A DNA stretch of 64,000 bases, from NCBI GenBank assembly GCA_025200525.1, contig CM045770.1:136428200-136492199 (forward strand), given 5' to 3'. Of the stretch, positions 23,088 through 35,045 are shown in pieces (the stretch's first letter is position 1; each line of letters starts with the position of its first letter). This DNA comes from Camellia lanceoleosa. Lineage: Eukaryota > Streptophyta > Magnoliopsida > Ericales > Theaceae. The notes below the pieces were generated by a model, which did no database searches, was not told the origin of the DNA, and was given only the letters and a program-made list of their open reading frames with translations. The translations under genes and the position numbers were made by a program.

Positions 23088-23590
23088 TGATTTTTTGCGA
23101 CGGCATTTTGCCGTTGCAAATATTTATAATGCCGTCTCAAAAACTTTTTTGCGACGACAACTGACTTTTAGCGACGGCAAATGGGGGTCACAATAAAGGG
23201 CGTTGCTAAAAGGTTTTAGTGACGGCACCATGCCGTCGCCTTTTTTTTGCGACAGTAAAAGTTGCATTTTGCGACGGAATTATGGTATCGCCAATAATAT
23301 GTAAAAATTTGAGATTTTTTGCGACGACACTGTTTTGCCGTCGCTAAAAGTGTTATTTGAGACAGCAAAAAATGCTGTCGCTAAAGGGTTTTTATTGCGA
23401 TGGGATACCTATCGTCGCTAAAAGATTATTTGAGACAGCAAAATATGCCATCGCTAAAAGATTATTTGAGATAGCAAAACATACCGTCGCTAAAAGATTA
23501 TTTGAGACAGCAAAACATACCGTCGCAAAAGCTTTTGGTTGTTTTTTTGAGACGGTGTGGTGCCGTCGCCAAAAAAGAAAAAAAAAAAAC
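23088..23590. repeat. gcgacggca palindromic repeat block with 36-bp tandem units
   Basis: Begins cactaaattttgattttttgcgacggcattttgccgttgc. The core gcgacggca/tgccgtcgc recurs about ten times in both orientations. From 23421 to about 23530 three 36-bp units (aaagattatttgagacagc...) are arrayed head to tail. The period is a multiple of three, so it reads open as a repeated short peptide, which is coincidental. This pattern is typical of subterminal regions of non-autonomous CACTA-type elements. Confidence 0.7.
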
Positions 23591-24063
23591 CTGTAATAAA
23601 ATTATTAAAAATATGAAAATTACTTGTATTAAATGAAAAATAACTGAAAAAGAAACCAATAATTACATAATAATATAAAAATTCCAGTATAAAAATAACA
23701 ATTCATCCATAATAAAAATATTCTTGCATTCATAACAACATATCAGCAAAATTACTACACCACATAATGTTGCATAATACATATATAATGTTTAAATATA
23801 TAATATTATTCACAATTTAAAATAACGTAAATCAAAAATAAAAGTTTTCCTCATGATTCTTCCGTGGGTAACAAAAACAAAAGTTAGTCACATTCTTCAC
23901 ACGCCTGCATTCCACAAGAAGCAAACTCCTACTCGGGAAATATTTGAAAAAAAAATAAAAATAATTAATGACAATATAATTATGTGTTAATATTTTAATT
24001 ACAAAAAAACATAAAAATTTAACTAATATATAATTACAAAGATAATTAAGTAAATAATTTTGG

Positions 24064-25345
24064 CTAGACAGAAATCCGTCTCTAACTCCCAAACTGGACA
24101 CCCGATTCGAGTCTCATCTTCTTCCACAAGTCTCACGTGCCTAGGCGGTCGTGCGTGCCAAGTTTCGTGCTAATTCGACGCCATTTGAAGATTTTGGGAC
24201 GTCAACACCTCGAATTTAAGTTTATTAAGGAACTAGTTTGCCTGGAGTACAATCCGGCTCTAACTCCCAAACCAGGAACCCGATTCGAGTCTCGCCTTCT
24301 CCTACAAGTCTCTCGTACCTAGACGGTCGTGTGTGCCAAGTTTCGTGCTAATCCGACGCGGTTTGGTGATTTTGGGTTGTCAACACCTCGAATTTAAGTT
24401 TCTTAAGAAACTAGTTTGCCTAGAGTGAAATCCGACTCTAACTCCCAAACCAAAAACCTGATTCGAGTCTCGTCTTCTCCACAAGTCTCTCGTGCCTAGG
24501 CGGTCGCGTGTGCCAAGTTTCGTGCTATTCCGACGCCGTTTGGTGATTTTGGGGTGACAACCCCTCGAATTCAAGTTTCTTAAGGAACTAGTTTGCCTAG
24601 AGTGAAATCCGGCTCTAACTCCCAAACCGGGAACCCAATTTGAGTCCCGTCTTCTCCCACAAGTCTTTTGTGCCTAGGCGGTCGTGTGTGCCAAGTTTCA
24701 TGCTATTCCGACGCCGTTTGGTGATTTTGGGGCGTCAACACCTCAAATTCAAGTTTCTTAAGGAACTAGTTTGCTTAGACCGAAATCCGGCTCTAACTCC
24801 CAAACCGAGAACCCGATTCGAGTCTCGTCTTTTCCCAAAAGTCTCTTGTGCCTAAGCGGTCGTGTGTGCCAAGTTTCGTGCTATTTTGACGCCGTTTGGT
24901 GATTTTGGGGCATCAACACCTTGAATTTAAGTTTCTTAAGAAACTAGTTTGCGTAGATCGAAATCCGGCTCTAACTCTCAAACCGGGAACCCAATTCGAG
25001 TCCCGTCTTCTCCCACAAGTCTCTCGCGCCTAGGTAGTCGGTGTGCCAAGTTTCGTGCTAATCCGATGTCGTTTGGTGATTTTGAGGTGTCAACACCTCG
25101 AATTCTATGTTTCTTAAGGGTTGCCTAGAGTGAAATCTGGCTCTAACTCCCAAACCGGGAACCCGATTTGAGTCACGTCTTCTCCCACAACTCTCTCGTG
25201 CCTAGGCAGTCGTGTCTACCAAGTTTCGTGTTACTCCGACACCGTTTGGTGATTTTTGGGCGTTAACACCTCGAATTCTAAGTTTCTTAAGAAACTAGTT
25301 TGTCTAGAGTGAAATTCAACTTTAACTCCTAAACCGGGAACCCGA
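24064..25345. repeat. Tandem satellite-like array, about 178-bp monomer, seven units
   Basis: The landmark tctaactcccaaac recurs at 24081, 24259, 24437, 24614, 24792, 24970 and 25142, with a decayed copy at 25321 (spacing 178, 178, 177, 178, 178, 172, 179). Each unit also carries gtgtgccaagtttcgtgct and gccgtttggtgattttgggg. The monomer length is nucleosome-like, as in many plant satellites. Open frames within it change with unit and are not genes. Confidence 0.95.
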
Positions 25346-26060
25346 TTCGTATCTAATATATTTAAACAAAAGCTACCAAGCAAAAGAAAATGTACAACAA
25401 CCATCAGATTATAGAGAAAAAATTAGCTCAAACTTATTCTTGTAATTTGTATTAACAAAATAGTTATTGATATTTAAACAAAAAGAATGTGCACTTGACA
25501 CCAAACTTTGTTATTTATTCATATTTAATATATACATTACAACTATGCACCAAAAAAAATAGACTTACAACATAATAATTTATATGAATTTATGTAAACA
25601 CTTCCATAGGTACTCTCAACATTAGACTCTTCTATGTAACCCCATTCCCACTTCGAGCAACTAAGATTTTGATATAACATCACCTATTCCAGGAATCCAA
25701 ACATATTATAGAAGCTTGAGATTTATTAGAACTTAAGATATAACATGCGTATTACAAAAAATGATTGATTTTAATGAGTTTCAATCAGTTTAACATGTTT
25801 TTAACTTCAAAGGGGAAATTCACACAGCAATAGAAATAGATTGATGAAACATGAAGAAATGAACAGCACTCACATGGAACTGAGACCGCCCAAACCATCC
25901 GGCAAATGTGCGAGGATTAAGAAGCCTGTTTCAAGAATGATCCAAATTTAGTTTAATGACAACAACAAGAATCTGAGCAACAGACAGCAAGAACCCAGTT
26001 CCCAGGTTCCAAGAAATGCAATATTTCCTATAAGTGAAACCAAATTATATGATCTCTTTC
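25346..26060. other. No recognised feature
   Basis: AT-rich with no convincing frame, repeat or terminus. It may include degraded downstream sequence of the neighbouring minus-strand eIF4A-III-like fragment. Confidence 0.4.
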
Positions 26061-26536
26061 GTTGTAATCATGCACTGGTGGAGGGTATCTGTAGACATCA
26101 TAAATTTGATCTTTAAAACCTCGGCTCAACATCTCATCAGACTCATCCTGTTTCAACATCAATCCCATGAAAATAATTTCTCACATAAATACCTCAATAT
26201 TTAACAATAATGTTAAAGAAAAAGTAGATTAAAATAAAAAATTTTAAAAATCGTAAAAACAACAAAACAACACACAAAACATGAAGTCATGTACTCACAA
26301 GAATCAATAATTTGATAGCTCTAGTCCGCAATGTCCTCCACTTGATCATGTCACAAACTCGACCTGGAGTTCCAGACACCACATGAACTCCATATTCTAG
26401 TTTTCTGATATCCTCACCTACATTTTTGCCTCCAACGCATGCATGGGCACTATATTAATGAAATTCCCAAGGGCTAATATAACTTTCTCTGTTTGAGTTG
26501 AAGTTCCCTTGTAGGTGACAAGATCAATGCTTGGAC
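26061..26536 (-). pseudogene. eIF4A-III-like DEAD-box helicase gene fragment (two exons)
   Basis: Exon 26536-26299 follows a splice acceptor (tttag) and reads VQALILSPTREL. It loses one base (frameshift) where ATQTEK is expected, then recovers [17 protein letters not shown] and [13 protein letters not shown] up to a gtgagt donor. The next exon (26147 downwards, after an ...acag acceptor) gives [20 protein letters not shown], including the DE(A/S)D box region, and then loses homology. The spacing and motif order fit the exon-junction-complex helicase eIF4A-III. The frameshift, missing ends and altered FINI region show a dead fragment that kept its introns, so it arose by DNA duplication and not by reverse transcription. 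Confidence 0.85.
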
Positions 26537-27372
26537 CTAAAGGAAATAGGATTCGTATGAATATTATCAAGTCAGAATACCTGTCGAGACTTTAAGGAAG
26601 AAAGGTAATTGAACAGTTAATGCAACTAGAAGGCAGAAATTGACTGAGTAATTATAATATACTAGGCCAGTCAAAACCATCTTTAGCCCTCTCTTATTAT
26701 TTTCTCCAAGATAAGCATCTCTGCCCCAAGTTGCAGTACTTGTAGGAGATTCTACATGACATTGCATGAAAAACTTAACATTTTCCAGTTATTCCAGGTC
26801 AGTTCCCAAAAGAGAAGATGGGAACCAGGTTTGAAAAATTTGTAGGAGTACTTTTATGCAACTCATTGCAATGGTGCTAGCAGCCAGAAAATAGATAATT
26901 TTTTTTTTTAAAAGGACATAACGGCAAAGCTAGCCCATCCAAGACTCAAATGAATAACCAAAGGAAAACAACATCAAGCCCCTAAAACCATGTATAGCAT
27001 TTGACCAAAAAAGGCCAACCAAAAACTTTCACATAGGCCTACTTGGAACCCGGCCACACCAACTTGGGTTCAATATGGGTCTTATTGTATGCTTTTATTG
27101 GTTAGCATGCTACTGGTTTTTACAAGTGATGCTTTTTTTTCTTGTTGATTGAAACAAGAGTATTTTGAGAATATTGGTTCAAAACTTCAAATTGCAATAG
27201 TGGCCCATGGTTTTTCTATGTCATCTCAATGATTGTTGACCTATTAAGAAGAGTTTGACCGTATGGTCTTATAGCATTTTAGACTATGTAGGATACTATT
27301 GACATGATAGTGGCATTATCATCTTATAGAATCGATGGAACCATACTTATAAAAAATGACTAAAAATGTGAC
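26537..27372 (-). repeat. Intron-derived repeat, copy 1 (eIF4A-III-like intron)
   Basis: On the minus strand this precedes the helicase exon and includes the acceptor. It matches 30030-30490 (plus) and, more fully, 43990-44503 plus 56698-56922 (plus), which are parts of one copy split by element B. Landmarks: ctcctacaagtactgcaactt, aataagagagggctaaagat, gggctagctttgccgttatg. Confidence 0.85.
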
Positions 27373-27554
27373 TTTTGAGATAAATGATGTCAAAAAAAAA
27401 AAAAAAAAAGAGTTTTTAAAAAAAAAAAGTAAAAAAAAAAATATTGTGGCTTTGAGACAATTTCATATATATAGTCAGAAAATGGTTTAAATAAATGAAA
27501 ATAAAAAATAAAAAAATTACTCTTTTGATATAACATTTCTCTTTTCACCCATTT

Positions 27555-28038
27555 TTTCATCTTTCTGTCTCTGTCTTTCTTCTCTTTCTCTCTCTCACTC
27601 ATCACTCTTCTCTATCTGTTTATCTGTTTGTCTGTCTCTCACTTATCTCTCTTCTCTTTATCTCTTTCATCTCTCTTCTCTCTCTCTCTCTCTGTCTCGC
27701 TCATCTCTCTTCTCTTTATCTCTCTTGCTCTCTCGCTCATCTCTCTCTATCTCTCTCTCGTATATCTCTTTTCGCTCTTTTCTCTCTCTCTTTTTCCTTC
27801 TCTATCTCTCGCTCATTTTTTGTTTCTCTCTTTCTCTCTTTCACTCTCTCTCTCTCTCTCTCATTCATCACTCTTTTATCTTTCTTTCTATCACTGTTTA
27901 CCCGTCTGTCTGTCTGTCTATCTGTCTCTCTCCCTTACAATGTTCACCTTGCTCACTTTCTTCCCCATTTTCTTTATTTACCAAGCCCCCTTCGATTTAT
28001 CGATCCACTATAAGAAAATGCATTTTTAGCGACCACTT

Positions 28039-28077
<39 letters not shown>

Positions 28078-28140
28078 TATCACTCTGTCTCTCTATCTCT
28101 CTTTTCTATCTGTCACTCACTCATCTCTCTCTCACCACTC
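27555..28140. repeat. CT-rich low-complexity tract
   Basis: Long tctctctc runs with tctgtctgt variants. Open frames here encode only Ser/Leu/Phe-rich peptides and are composition artefacts. Inside the tract at about 28006, cactataagaaaatgcattt followed by tagcgaccac resembles a CACTA-type terminus. Confidence 0.9.
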
Positions 28141-28163
28141 ATCTACCCTACTACCTTCACTAT

Positions 28164-28436
28164 TACTGCAAATGTCATTCCACTACCACCATTGCTACCA
28201 CTGTTGCTACTCCTCCTCTACAACTACCATTACTACCACCATCGCCACCACTCCACTACCACCACCACTACTACTGCCACTACTACTACCATTACCTTTC
28301 TTCCACCACTGCTACTCATCTCCTCTACCACTACCACAACTTCACCACTAATCTCTTTCGCCATCACTACCACCACCACCATCACCTCTTATCCACCACC
28401 TTCACCACTATTGCTGCTCCCTCTCCTCTACCACAA
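28164..28436. repeat. CCA/CTA trinucleotide-rich tract
   Basis: Irregular accaccactactacc sequence with open frames of Thr/His/Pro/Leu. It is the complementary composition to the GGT array but shorter and more mixed. No gene is inferred. Confidence 0.9.
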
Positions 28437-29119
28437 AAAATTAGTTCTTGATTTATAGTAACAAAAAAAAAAAAAAAAAAAAAGGGCAGCAAAAACAAAA
28501 AAAAATTCATTGACCACAAAAAATTAACTTTATTTTAATAGAAAATATTTTTCATTAAAATATTACCCTTTCTTCTAACAAATAAAAAAAAAATAATTTT
28601 TTCATTAAAATAAAAATGAACCAAATAAATTTTTAATGTAAAATGAAAAATAAAAATAAAAAATAAAAAATTCATTAACTAAAAAAAATAAAAAATAAAA
28701 AAAATAAATTCTTTAACTACAAAGAAAAAAAAAATGAACTTCTTTTTGTTTTTCCTCTATTTCTATCTTAATTCCTCCATTCATTTCCCACCCTTTTGTT
28801 TCTCACGATCTCCTCAATCCCTAACCTAACACTCACTCTCACTCTCTCTCACTCTCCTCTCTCTTTATCTCTTCCGCCTACGTCGTTGTCTCTGGTGCCG
28901 AAACCGGCGACCACCACTGTCGCCGCCACACCTCCCTCCTCATCGCCCTCTCTCTCTTCTTTTATTCTCTTCATTGATCTTCACCGGTTGTCTACTTCGT
29001 CTTCTCCACTCTCGTCCTCGATTCCAAAACCTTAACCTTACCTTTGATCTTCTCCAATCCCTCCACAATGCCAATGAAGATGGCGAGGGATGGGGGTGAG
29101 TGGGGGTATAATAGGAGAG
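28437..29119 (+). other. A-rich spacer then leader-like sequence before the helicase fragment
   Basis: A-rich to 28740. A pyrimidine-rich stretch and a small open frame of 79 codons at 28796-29035 (Ser/Leu/Pro-rich) follow. It is not recognised as part of eIF4A and may be unrelated exon-like sequence joined to it. I would not call it a gene. Confidence 0.35.
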
Positions 29120-30512
29120 GGAAATGCTGTTTTGCCCATTATTCAGGGTCGTAATGTCATTGCTTAGGCTCAGTCTGGTACCGGAAAGTCCTCCATGATT
29201 GCTCTCACTGTTTGCCAGATGGTCGATACTTCATCAAGAGAGTACGTTTTTCTTCTTCAAAACCCTAATTTGCTTTTCGCTATTTGTTTCTATGTTTAAC
29301 TGTTTTTTCTCTCTTTGGGTATATATGAATTTAGGCCACTTTTGGGGGCAAAAGGCTACTTTTGTTTTCAAACTACACTAATTTGTGCAGAAAATCATGG
29401 GTGAGAGACAGAGAGGAAGAGAGTTGTAGTAATTTTACTGTTTGATCCTTAGGCAAGATAAATATTTGGGAAAAATATAGTATTTTGTGGGGTTTTTTGG
29501 GAATCAACATTGTGTGATGAGTTATGTGCTTTGTACAGTAGTATAGATTATTATTTTTTATGTGATTTCTAGAGTTCTAAGTGTGAGTTTCCGAACTCTA
29601 GTTATGTGCTTTATTTTTTGATTACCCAAATCTTATCTTTCTGGGTTTCATGTATGATGTTAGTAATTGAACCCTAATCTGACTTGCGTTTTTTGTGTTT
29701 TTTTTCAAATTTTTTTTGGCGGTTCCATTAAAGTATGAGTTGTTGTATTAGGTTACTTTTGTTGTCTTGTGCAGAAAATCATGGTGGGGCTGGATAAATA
29801 TTACATTTTGATTCTTATAGTAACTCATAGGGAAGATAAATATTTGGGAAAAATATAGTCTTCTTGTGGGTTTTTTGAGAATCAAAATTGTGTGATGAAG
29901 TTTTCATATGAAGGGAGTTATGTGCTTTGTACAACAGTATACATTATTATTTTTGGTGTGATTTCTGGAGTTCTAATTGTGAGTTTCCAAACTCGAATTA
30001 AAACTATAATGTTTACAGAAGAGCATGTGTATAACTGGAAAAGGTCAGATTTTCATGCAATGTCGTGTAGAATCTCCTACAGAATCTCCTGCAAGTGCTA
30101 CAACTTGGGGTAGGGATGCTATATCTGGGAGAAAATAATAGGAGAGGGCTAAAGATGGTTTACCCAAATAGATAAATAAAAGAAAATGTAAGCTGGCCTG
30201 GACACTCGGTTATCAAAAAATAAAATGAAATAAAATAAAAAATAAATAGATAGGAGAAAAGGCTAGGAGACAGAGAGGGCTAAAGATGGTTAACCCAAAT
30301 AAATAAATAAAGAGAAAAAAAAAAAGGAAAACAAAAATACAGTGTAGTGTTTGACTGGCCTAGTATATTATAATTACTAGGTCAATTTTTTTCCTTCTAG
30401 TACCATTAACGGTTCAGTTACCTTTCTTCCTTAATGTCTCACTCGTATTCTGACTTGATAATATTCATGAGTCATGTTTCTCCTATAGGGTTCAAGCATT
30501 GATACTGTCATA
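29120..30512 (+). pseudogene. eIF4A-III-like helicase gene fragment (plus strand)
   Basis: Exon 29120-29241 reads NAVLPIIQGRNVIA, then an in-frame TAG (29165-29167, where Gln is expected), then [20 protein letters not shown] and TSSR. AQSGTGK is the helicase motif I (Walker A). A donor gtacgt begins a 1.25-kb intron ending ctatag at 30488, and the next exon restores the split Glu codon and gives VQALILS before homology is lost. The exon content is upstream of, and complementary to, the minus-strand fragment at 26061-26536. Together they resemble one gene broken and inverted, or two independent fragments. Confidence 0.87.
29388..30000 (+). repeat. Direct duplication of about 385 bp in the helicase intron
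   Basis: gcagaaaatcatggg at 29388 and gcagaaaatcatggt at 29773 begin two copies. Both run through gataaatatttgggaaaaat, gttatgtgctttgtaca and gagtttcc(g/a)aactc with moderate divergence. Confidence 0.8.
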
Positions 30513-30969
30513 AAAATAATAATATTTTTTCTGATATTTGCTTGGGCTCTCTGAAGTTCTTTTCAATAAACAAAAATATGCTTTTCTTGGCCAAGTGCAG
30601 AAAAAAAAGATGTGGCATTTTCTTTCCCCCCTTAACTCTCTTTCCTATAAGTAGCTCTGAATTGATTTTTGATCTACCATATTGAAGGATCAAATTAGCG
30701 AATTTGATTATTGTGATGTTGCTATTCCATTATCCCATGTGATTCTAACAAAGTCCTTTTCCATCAATCTTGTATGATTTCTTAGTAAGAATGCATCTTT
30801 TTCTTTTTTTTTCTCCCTCCATGACCTGATCACCTGTACTGCTGGTATGCATTTATTCATATTGACACGGACTAAAGTTTGGTACTTTTTATGTCAAACT
30901 GAGAGATTTGAGATTTTTGTTGGGTAAGGGGACGTTTGGTTGGGGTAGTATTCTTTGGTTAGCCGACTT
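30513..30969 (+). other. Host-repeat flank left of element A
   Basis: No coding signal. tttgcttgggctctctgaag resembles 43770-43800, so this is part of the same diverged host repeat. ggggacgtttggttgggg near 30930 is reminiscent of a TIR start but has no partner. Confidence 0.4.
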
Positions 30970-30974
30970 GTGCT
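30970..30974. repeat. Target-site duplication of element A, left copy (gtgct)
   Basis: gtgct here and gtgct at 43048-43052 directly flank the LTR ends. This perfect 5-bp duplication is as expected for a Ty3/gypsy integrase. Confidence 0.93.
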
Positions 30975-31401
30975 TGTGGAGAAGTGATTTGGAAATACTC
31001 TTTGGATCCAGTAGGACGTTCGTGATCCTTAGCTAGTCACCTGAAAATGAATGAACACTCCGGTCGGGGGTGCCGGAATTAACACTGACAAATAAGTCAG
31101 TATATACTCTTTTGGTTGGTTATATCTCAAGTTAAACTTATTTGTTCTCACATACCTCTTTTGGCTGATGCTCCTCTTATTTATAGTCGTCCTCGATGTT
31201 GATGGTTGGGCCTACCTTTCGTCCAATGAACAATCGCTCATTCGACTATCTCTTCATATTTGGCCCAATCTACAACTGATACAGAGGCCGATCTGGATAT
31301 TCGGCCTCTGTTTCTCGGGGTTGGAGCCATATAGTACATGATCTAGTTTCCTTCTTTAATATATTCGGCTATCCTACATAATAATTTACTCAGCCCCCAT
31401 A
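30975..31401 (-). mobile_element. Element A 3' LTR
   Basis: Matches 42620-43047 throughout. On the minus strand the start has decayed from TGTGGGGG to TATGGGGG. A TATA box (ctataaataag, minus) lies at 31176-31186. Confidence 0.95.
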
Positions 31402-31416
31402 ATTGCCCCCCAAACA
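31402..31416 (-). other. Element A polypurine tract
   Basis: The minus-strand sequence tttggggggcaatt directly precedes the 3' LTR. Element B has the comparable aaggggcaatt at the same place. Confidence 0.85.
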
Positions 31417-31779
31417 TTCTACTAATATCAGTTAGACGACATGTTTGGTTTTAGACTTAGCGGGTCAAAAAATACGACAGTTTCCCTTATTCCAATGTAA
31501 GCGTCAGAACGCTTACTCTTTTTAGGCATGATTATAATTTCCCACCCCTTTGTACGCTTCACTCATTTAATACGATTTGAAACCGTGTTGTCTCTTCATT
31601 TGTTTGCTTTTTCGAATGCACAAGGTTTCTCGTTGGCTGTCAGTTCACTTCCCTCGCTTCACGCCCTCTACAACTTCTTTCCATTCTTCATCGTCCTCAC
31701 TTCTTGTAAGTTCTTCTCTCTTCCATTTCGACTCATTTTCCTTGTTTGTTTACTGTTTAGAGTGTCCATTTCACCTTCT

Positions 31780-33943
31780 ATGATGGCAAAACATTTGAGA
31801 GCCCTTATTTCGGTGGAGCGAGTCTCTGGTTTCCGTCGTCATTTTTCCATTCCTGATGACGTCCATCTGTCACTCTTGGCAGAGAACGTGATTGACATAG
31901 AGAGGACTGACGAAAGTACAATCGTCTTTCCTCTCTTGTCAATTACTGAGGAGGGAGTCCGTTTCCCCCTTCATCCACTTTTGAGGGCTGTCCTTCGCCA
32001 TTGGGGTTTAATCCCTTCTCAACCGAACGTGAATTTTTTCAGAATAATAATGGAGATTATAGAACTAAACCGGCACCTTAGGCTTAACCTTGGAATCCCT
32101 GCCATTTGGCATTGTTATGCCTTGGCCAAATCCACTGGTCGGCAGGGGTGCTATTTCCTTAGGGCCAAGGACACCGACCATCATCTGGTGACAATGCTTG
32201 CCAGCTCTAGTAAGCATGTTGATGATGTCATGGTCGTTGTTCGTGGCAACTGGGAATTCGGCGAGGGCGAAGATCGTTAAGATCCAGTGCCTAGGTGAAG
32301 AGGCGAACCAAGTTTTCGTTTAATCCCCCATGCGTTTTTATTAAATATTTACTTGGTTCAACTTCTACGTACTTATCATTTTATTTGTGTAGGAAACGAC
32401 TTGAAAAAAGTTCTTATTTCAGCCGACGAAGCTGTACTCAGGCAGATCAAAGTTGCACTCCAGTTCTTCCGCCATCCGAATCTTTAGAAGTAGGGGAGGG
32501 CGTCCCACATTCTTTTGAGATACGAGCCGACCTACACTATCTTTTCGGCCGCCGATAATATTTTGATTCCGAGGGGTGAACAGCACCTTACGGCGCTTGT
32601 TTTTCCCAGCTTCAAGAACCTTAGGTAGATTGGTTTTGAGGCATCAGACTCAGAGCTGGCGGACGAACAAGTAGCCGAAGGGGTCGTTAAGCAGCCGAAT
32701 CAACCACCCCAGGACAGATCTGACGGATTAGAGGAAGAGGTTGACGTGACACTAAATTTGGCTTTTGAAGAAGTCGGCCTTAATCCTCTATCCACTTCTG
32801 GCCAAGCCGACGTATCCTTCGAAGAAATTTTCACCGACTTGGGAGACCTACCTGGCTCATATCCTGACAACATGGCTTGCGAGTCGCTCACTCAAATGGC
32901 CAAGCGGAGGAATGCTGAGAGGATGGCTGCCCGTTGGAGAACCGAGGCCGAGTGAAATGAACCTCCGCCCCCTCCACCCGATGCTAGGGAAGGGACTCCA
33001 CCTGCTCCTATTGAGGTGGTTCAGACTGATGTGGCCAATATGGAGCCTGTTGTCGATCAACAAGACCAGGTGGAGCAAAGTGGGGAGAAACGTCCGGCCG
33101 ATCAAGAAGCAGGTTATTCGGAAGACCTAGTGGATAAACGGCCATGAATGGAAGAGTCGGACTTGGTCGTGCTGTTTATAATACGACCTAGGATAAGGAA
33201 CACGCCGGTTGCTTTTGATGTATCGGTTGTAAAAGACCCCACTGTGGCCTTGAGCTTGGCCTCCTCCATTTCTCTGCCGGTTGATAGAGCAACCTTTAGG
33301 GCAGAGCACAATTTACTCTCCATAGCATTAGCCGCTCAGTCGGCGATATTGGTACGTGATCTTTGTAATTGTGAAAAACTGATAAGAAAATTTTATATTG
33401 GCTTACCGATTTCTTATTTTGTAGGCGGCGGGAAGGATAGCGGAGATTGGCCGTTGCCAACATGACGCTATCGAACAGATCGGTTTTTTCACGGCCGAAG
33501 TGGAAAACGAGAAGGGGAAGGCAGCAGAGGCCTCTTTTAGAGCCAAATCTGAGGCCATGAAAGCGGCAGTAGAGAAAACAAGGACCGATGCCGAAGAAGA
33601 TAAGGCTAAAGCTGCTGACTGACTGAGATTGGCCGTCGAGGAGAGGACGAGTGCCAGCGAAGAAGCGCTCAAACTGGCCAACGAGACAATTGCCAAGTTG
33701 GAGGCTGATTTGGAGGAGTCAAGGAGGGCGATGGCGAACGCTGAATCCGAGATCTCCAAGTCATTCCAAGCTGGCAAGGATGTGGCTTTGGAGAATTACG
33801 TAGAAGAAGTGCTGAAATTCAAGAACAGGGGGTTCAAACACGGCTGTCTCAAAGCCTTAGCTACCGCTAATGTGATATCAAAACAGTCGATTTCGTACGA
33901 GCAGGTAGGCGTTGAGCCACTGGAGTCTGACCCTGAAGACTGA
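31780..33943 (+). pseudogene. Antisense ORF of element A (gypsy-type transposon accessory protein), with introns
   Basis: Lies on the strand opposite to gag-pol. Exon 1 (MAKHLRALISVERVSGFRRH, FSIPDDVHLSLL, EEGVRFPLHPLLRAVLRHWG, IIELNRHLRLNLG) matches the antisense ORF of element B and the family annotated as putative gypsy-type transposon protein (Transposase_28-like). A probable first intron ends at ag 32391-32392. A second, phase-0 intron is 33352-33424 (gtacgtga...ttttgtag). The last exon is Ala/Glu/Lys-rich, a coiled coil (AGRIAEIGRCQHDAIEQIG; EERTSASEEALKLANETIAK), and ends NRGFKHG...LESDPED. Stops at about 32278, 32953 and 33620 show decay. The cellular role is unknown. A 29-bp or longer ORF upstream in the same frame (from 31528) is leader sequence. 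Confidence 0.8.
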
Positions 33944-34239
33944 CCTAGAGCAAGTATTTTTCATTTTATTTTGGTATTCTGTGTAAGTAGATTTTGTTAG
34001 ACTTTGTTAGAATTTTGAATGTTTGTTTTTGTCAGAAGCTAACGTAGGGTAGTTTTCATTTGTAAAATGACTTCTGTTTGTGCTCAATTTATGAATGAAA
34101 ATTGCTTTTGCCTTTCTGCTTGATGAATGTGCTTGTTAATTGGCTAAGCAAGATGTAAAAACAAGAAATGTGATGAAAAAAATCCTGACTTAATCCAGCG
34201 CAAAAATAACTGTATAGCACTGCAACTTAGCCAAATATA

Positions 34240-35045
34240 TTAGTGAATTTGCCCTTGCTCTAGCAAGTTGATGAATAGGACCATAGAAAACGGCATTTCG
34301 AGATTTCTTGGGGCATAGGAACGCCTTAACGCATGGCATTGATATCTAGGCCGAATAGATTGATAAATTTGATTGAAAAATTTGCCCTTTCCTCAGTAAA
34401 ATTGAACAGGACCGGCTAAAAACGGCAGTTTAAAGAATCTGCTAGGGCATCATGACAATTCGACGTGGAGCTTAGATATTTAGTCCGAATAGATTGATGA
34501 ATCTGATTGAAAAATCTGCCCTGGCCTCAGCAAAATTGAACAGGATCGCCTAAAATTAGTAGTTCAAAGAATCTGCTAGGGCATCATGACAATCCGCTAG
34601 GGCATCAAATATTTAGGCCGAATAGATTGATGAATCTGCCCTTGCCCCAGCAGGTTGATGAACGGGACCGCCTGAAAACGGCAGTTCAGGGATTTGCTAG
34701 GGCATCATGACAATTTGGCTCGGAGCTCTGATATTTAGGCCGAATAGATTGATGAATCTACCCTTGCCCCAGTAGGTTGATGAACGGGACCGCCTGAAAA
34801 CGACAGTTCAGGGGTTTACTGGGGCGCGATAGCAATTTGGCTAGGAGTTCTGATATTTAGGCCAAATAGATTGATGAATCTACCCTTGCCCCAACAGGTT
34901 GATGAACGGGATTGCCTGAAAACGGCAGTTCAGGGATTTGCTGGGGCGTAATAGCAATTCGGCCAGGAGCTCTGATATTTAGGCCGAATGGATCGATGAA
35001 TCTGCCTTTGCCCCGGTAAGATAATGAACACGGACTGCCGAATTA
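34240..35045. repeat. Tandem array in element A, 122-134-bp units
   Basis: The landmark ccgaatagattgatgaatct recurs at 34351, 34485, 34618, 34740, 34862 and 34984 (spacing 134, 133, 122, 122, 122). The longer units carry an extra gattgaaaaatct. Other shared words are ggcagttcagggatttgct and tgaacgggaccgcctgaaaa. It sits just after the stop of the first antisense gene and before the second antisense module. Confidence 0.93.

Noticed and set aside
24064..25345. Frames of 60-89 codons repeated across the 178-bp array
   Set aside because: They follow the satellite period, differ in frame from unit to unit (178 is not a multiple of three) and have no promoter or conserved start.
27628..28458. Overlapping Ser/Leu/Phe and Thr/His frames of up to 208 codons
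   Set aside because: Produced by CT and CCA/CTA low-complexity tracts, not by coding selection.
28796..29035. 79-codon Ser/Leu/Pro-rich frame before the helicase fragment
   Set aside because: Could be a real leader or exon, but it does not match the eIF4A N-terminus and is low complexity; kept only as a note.
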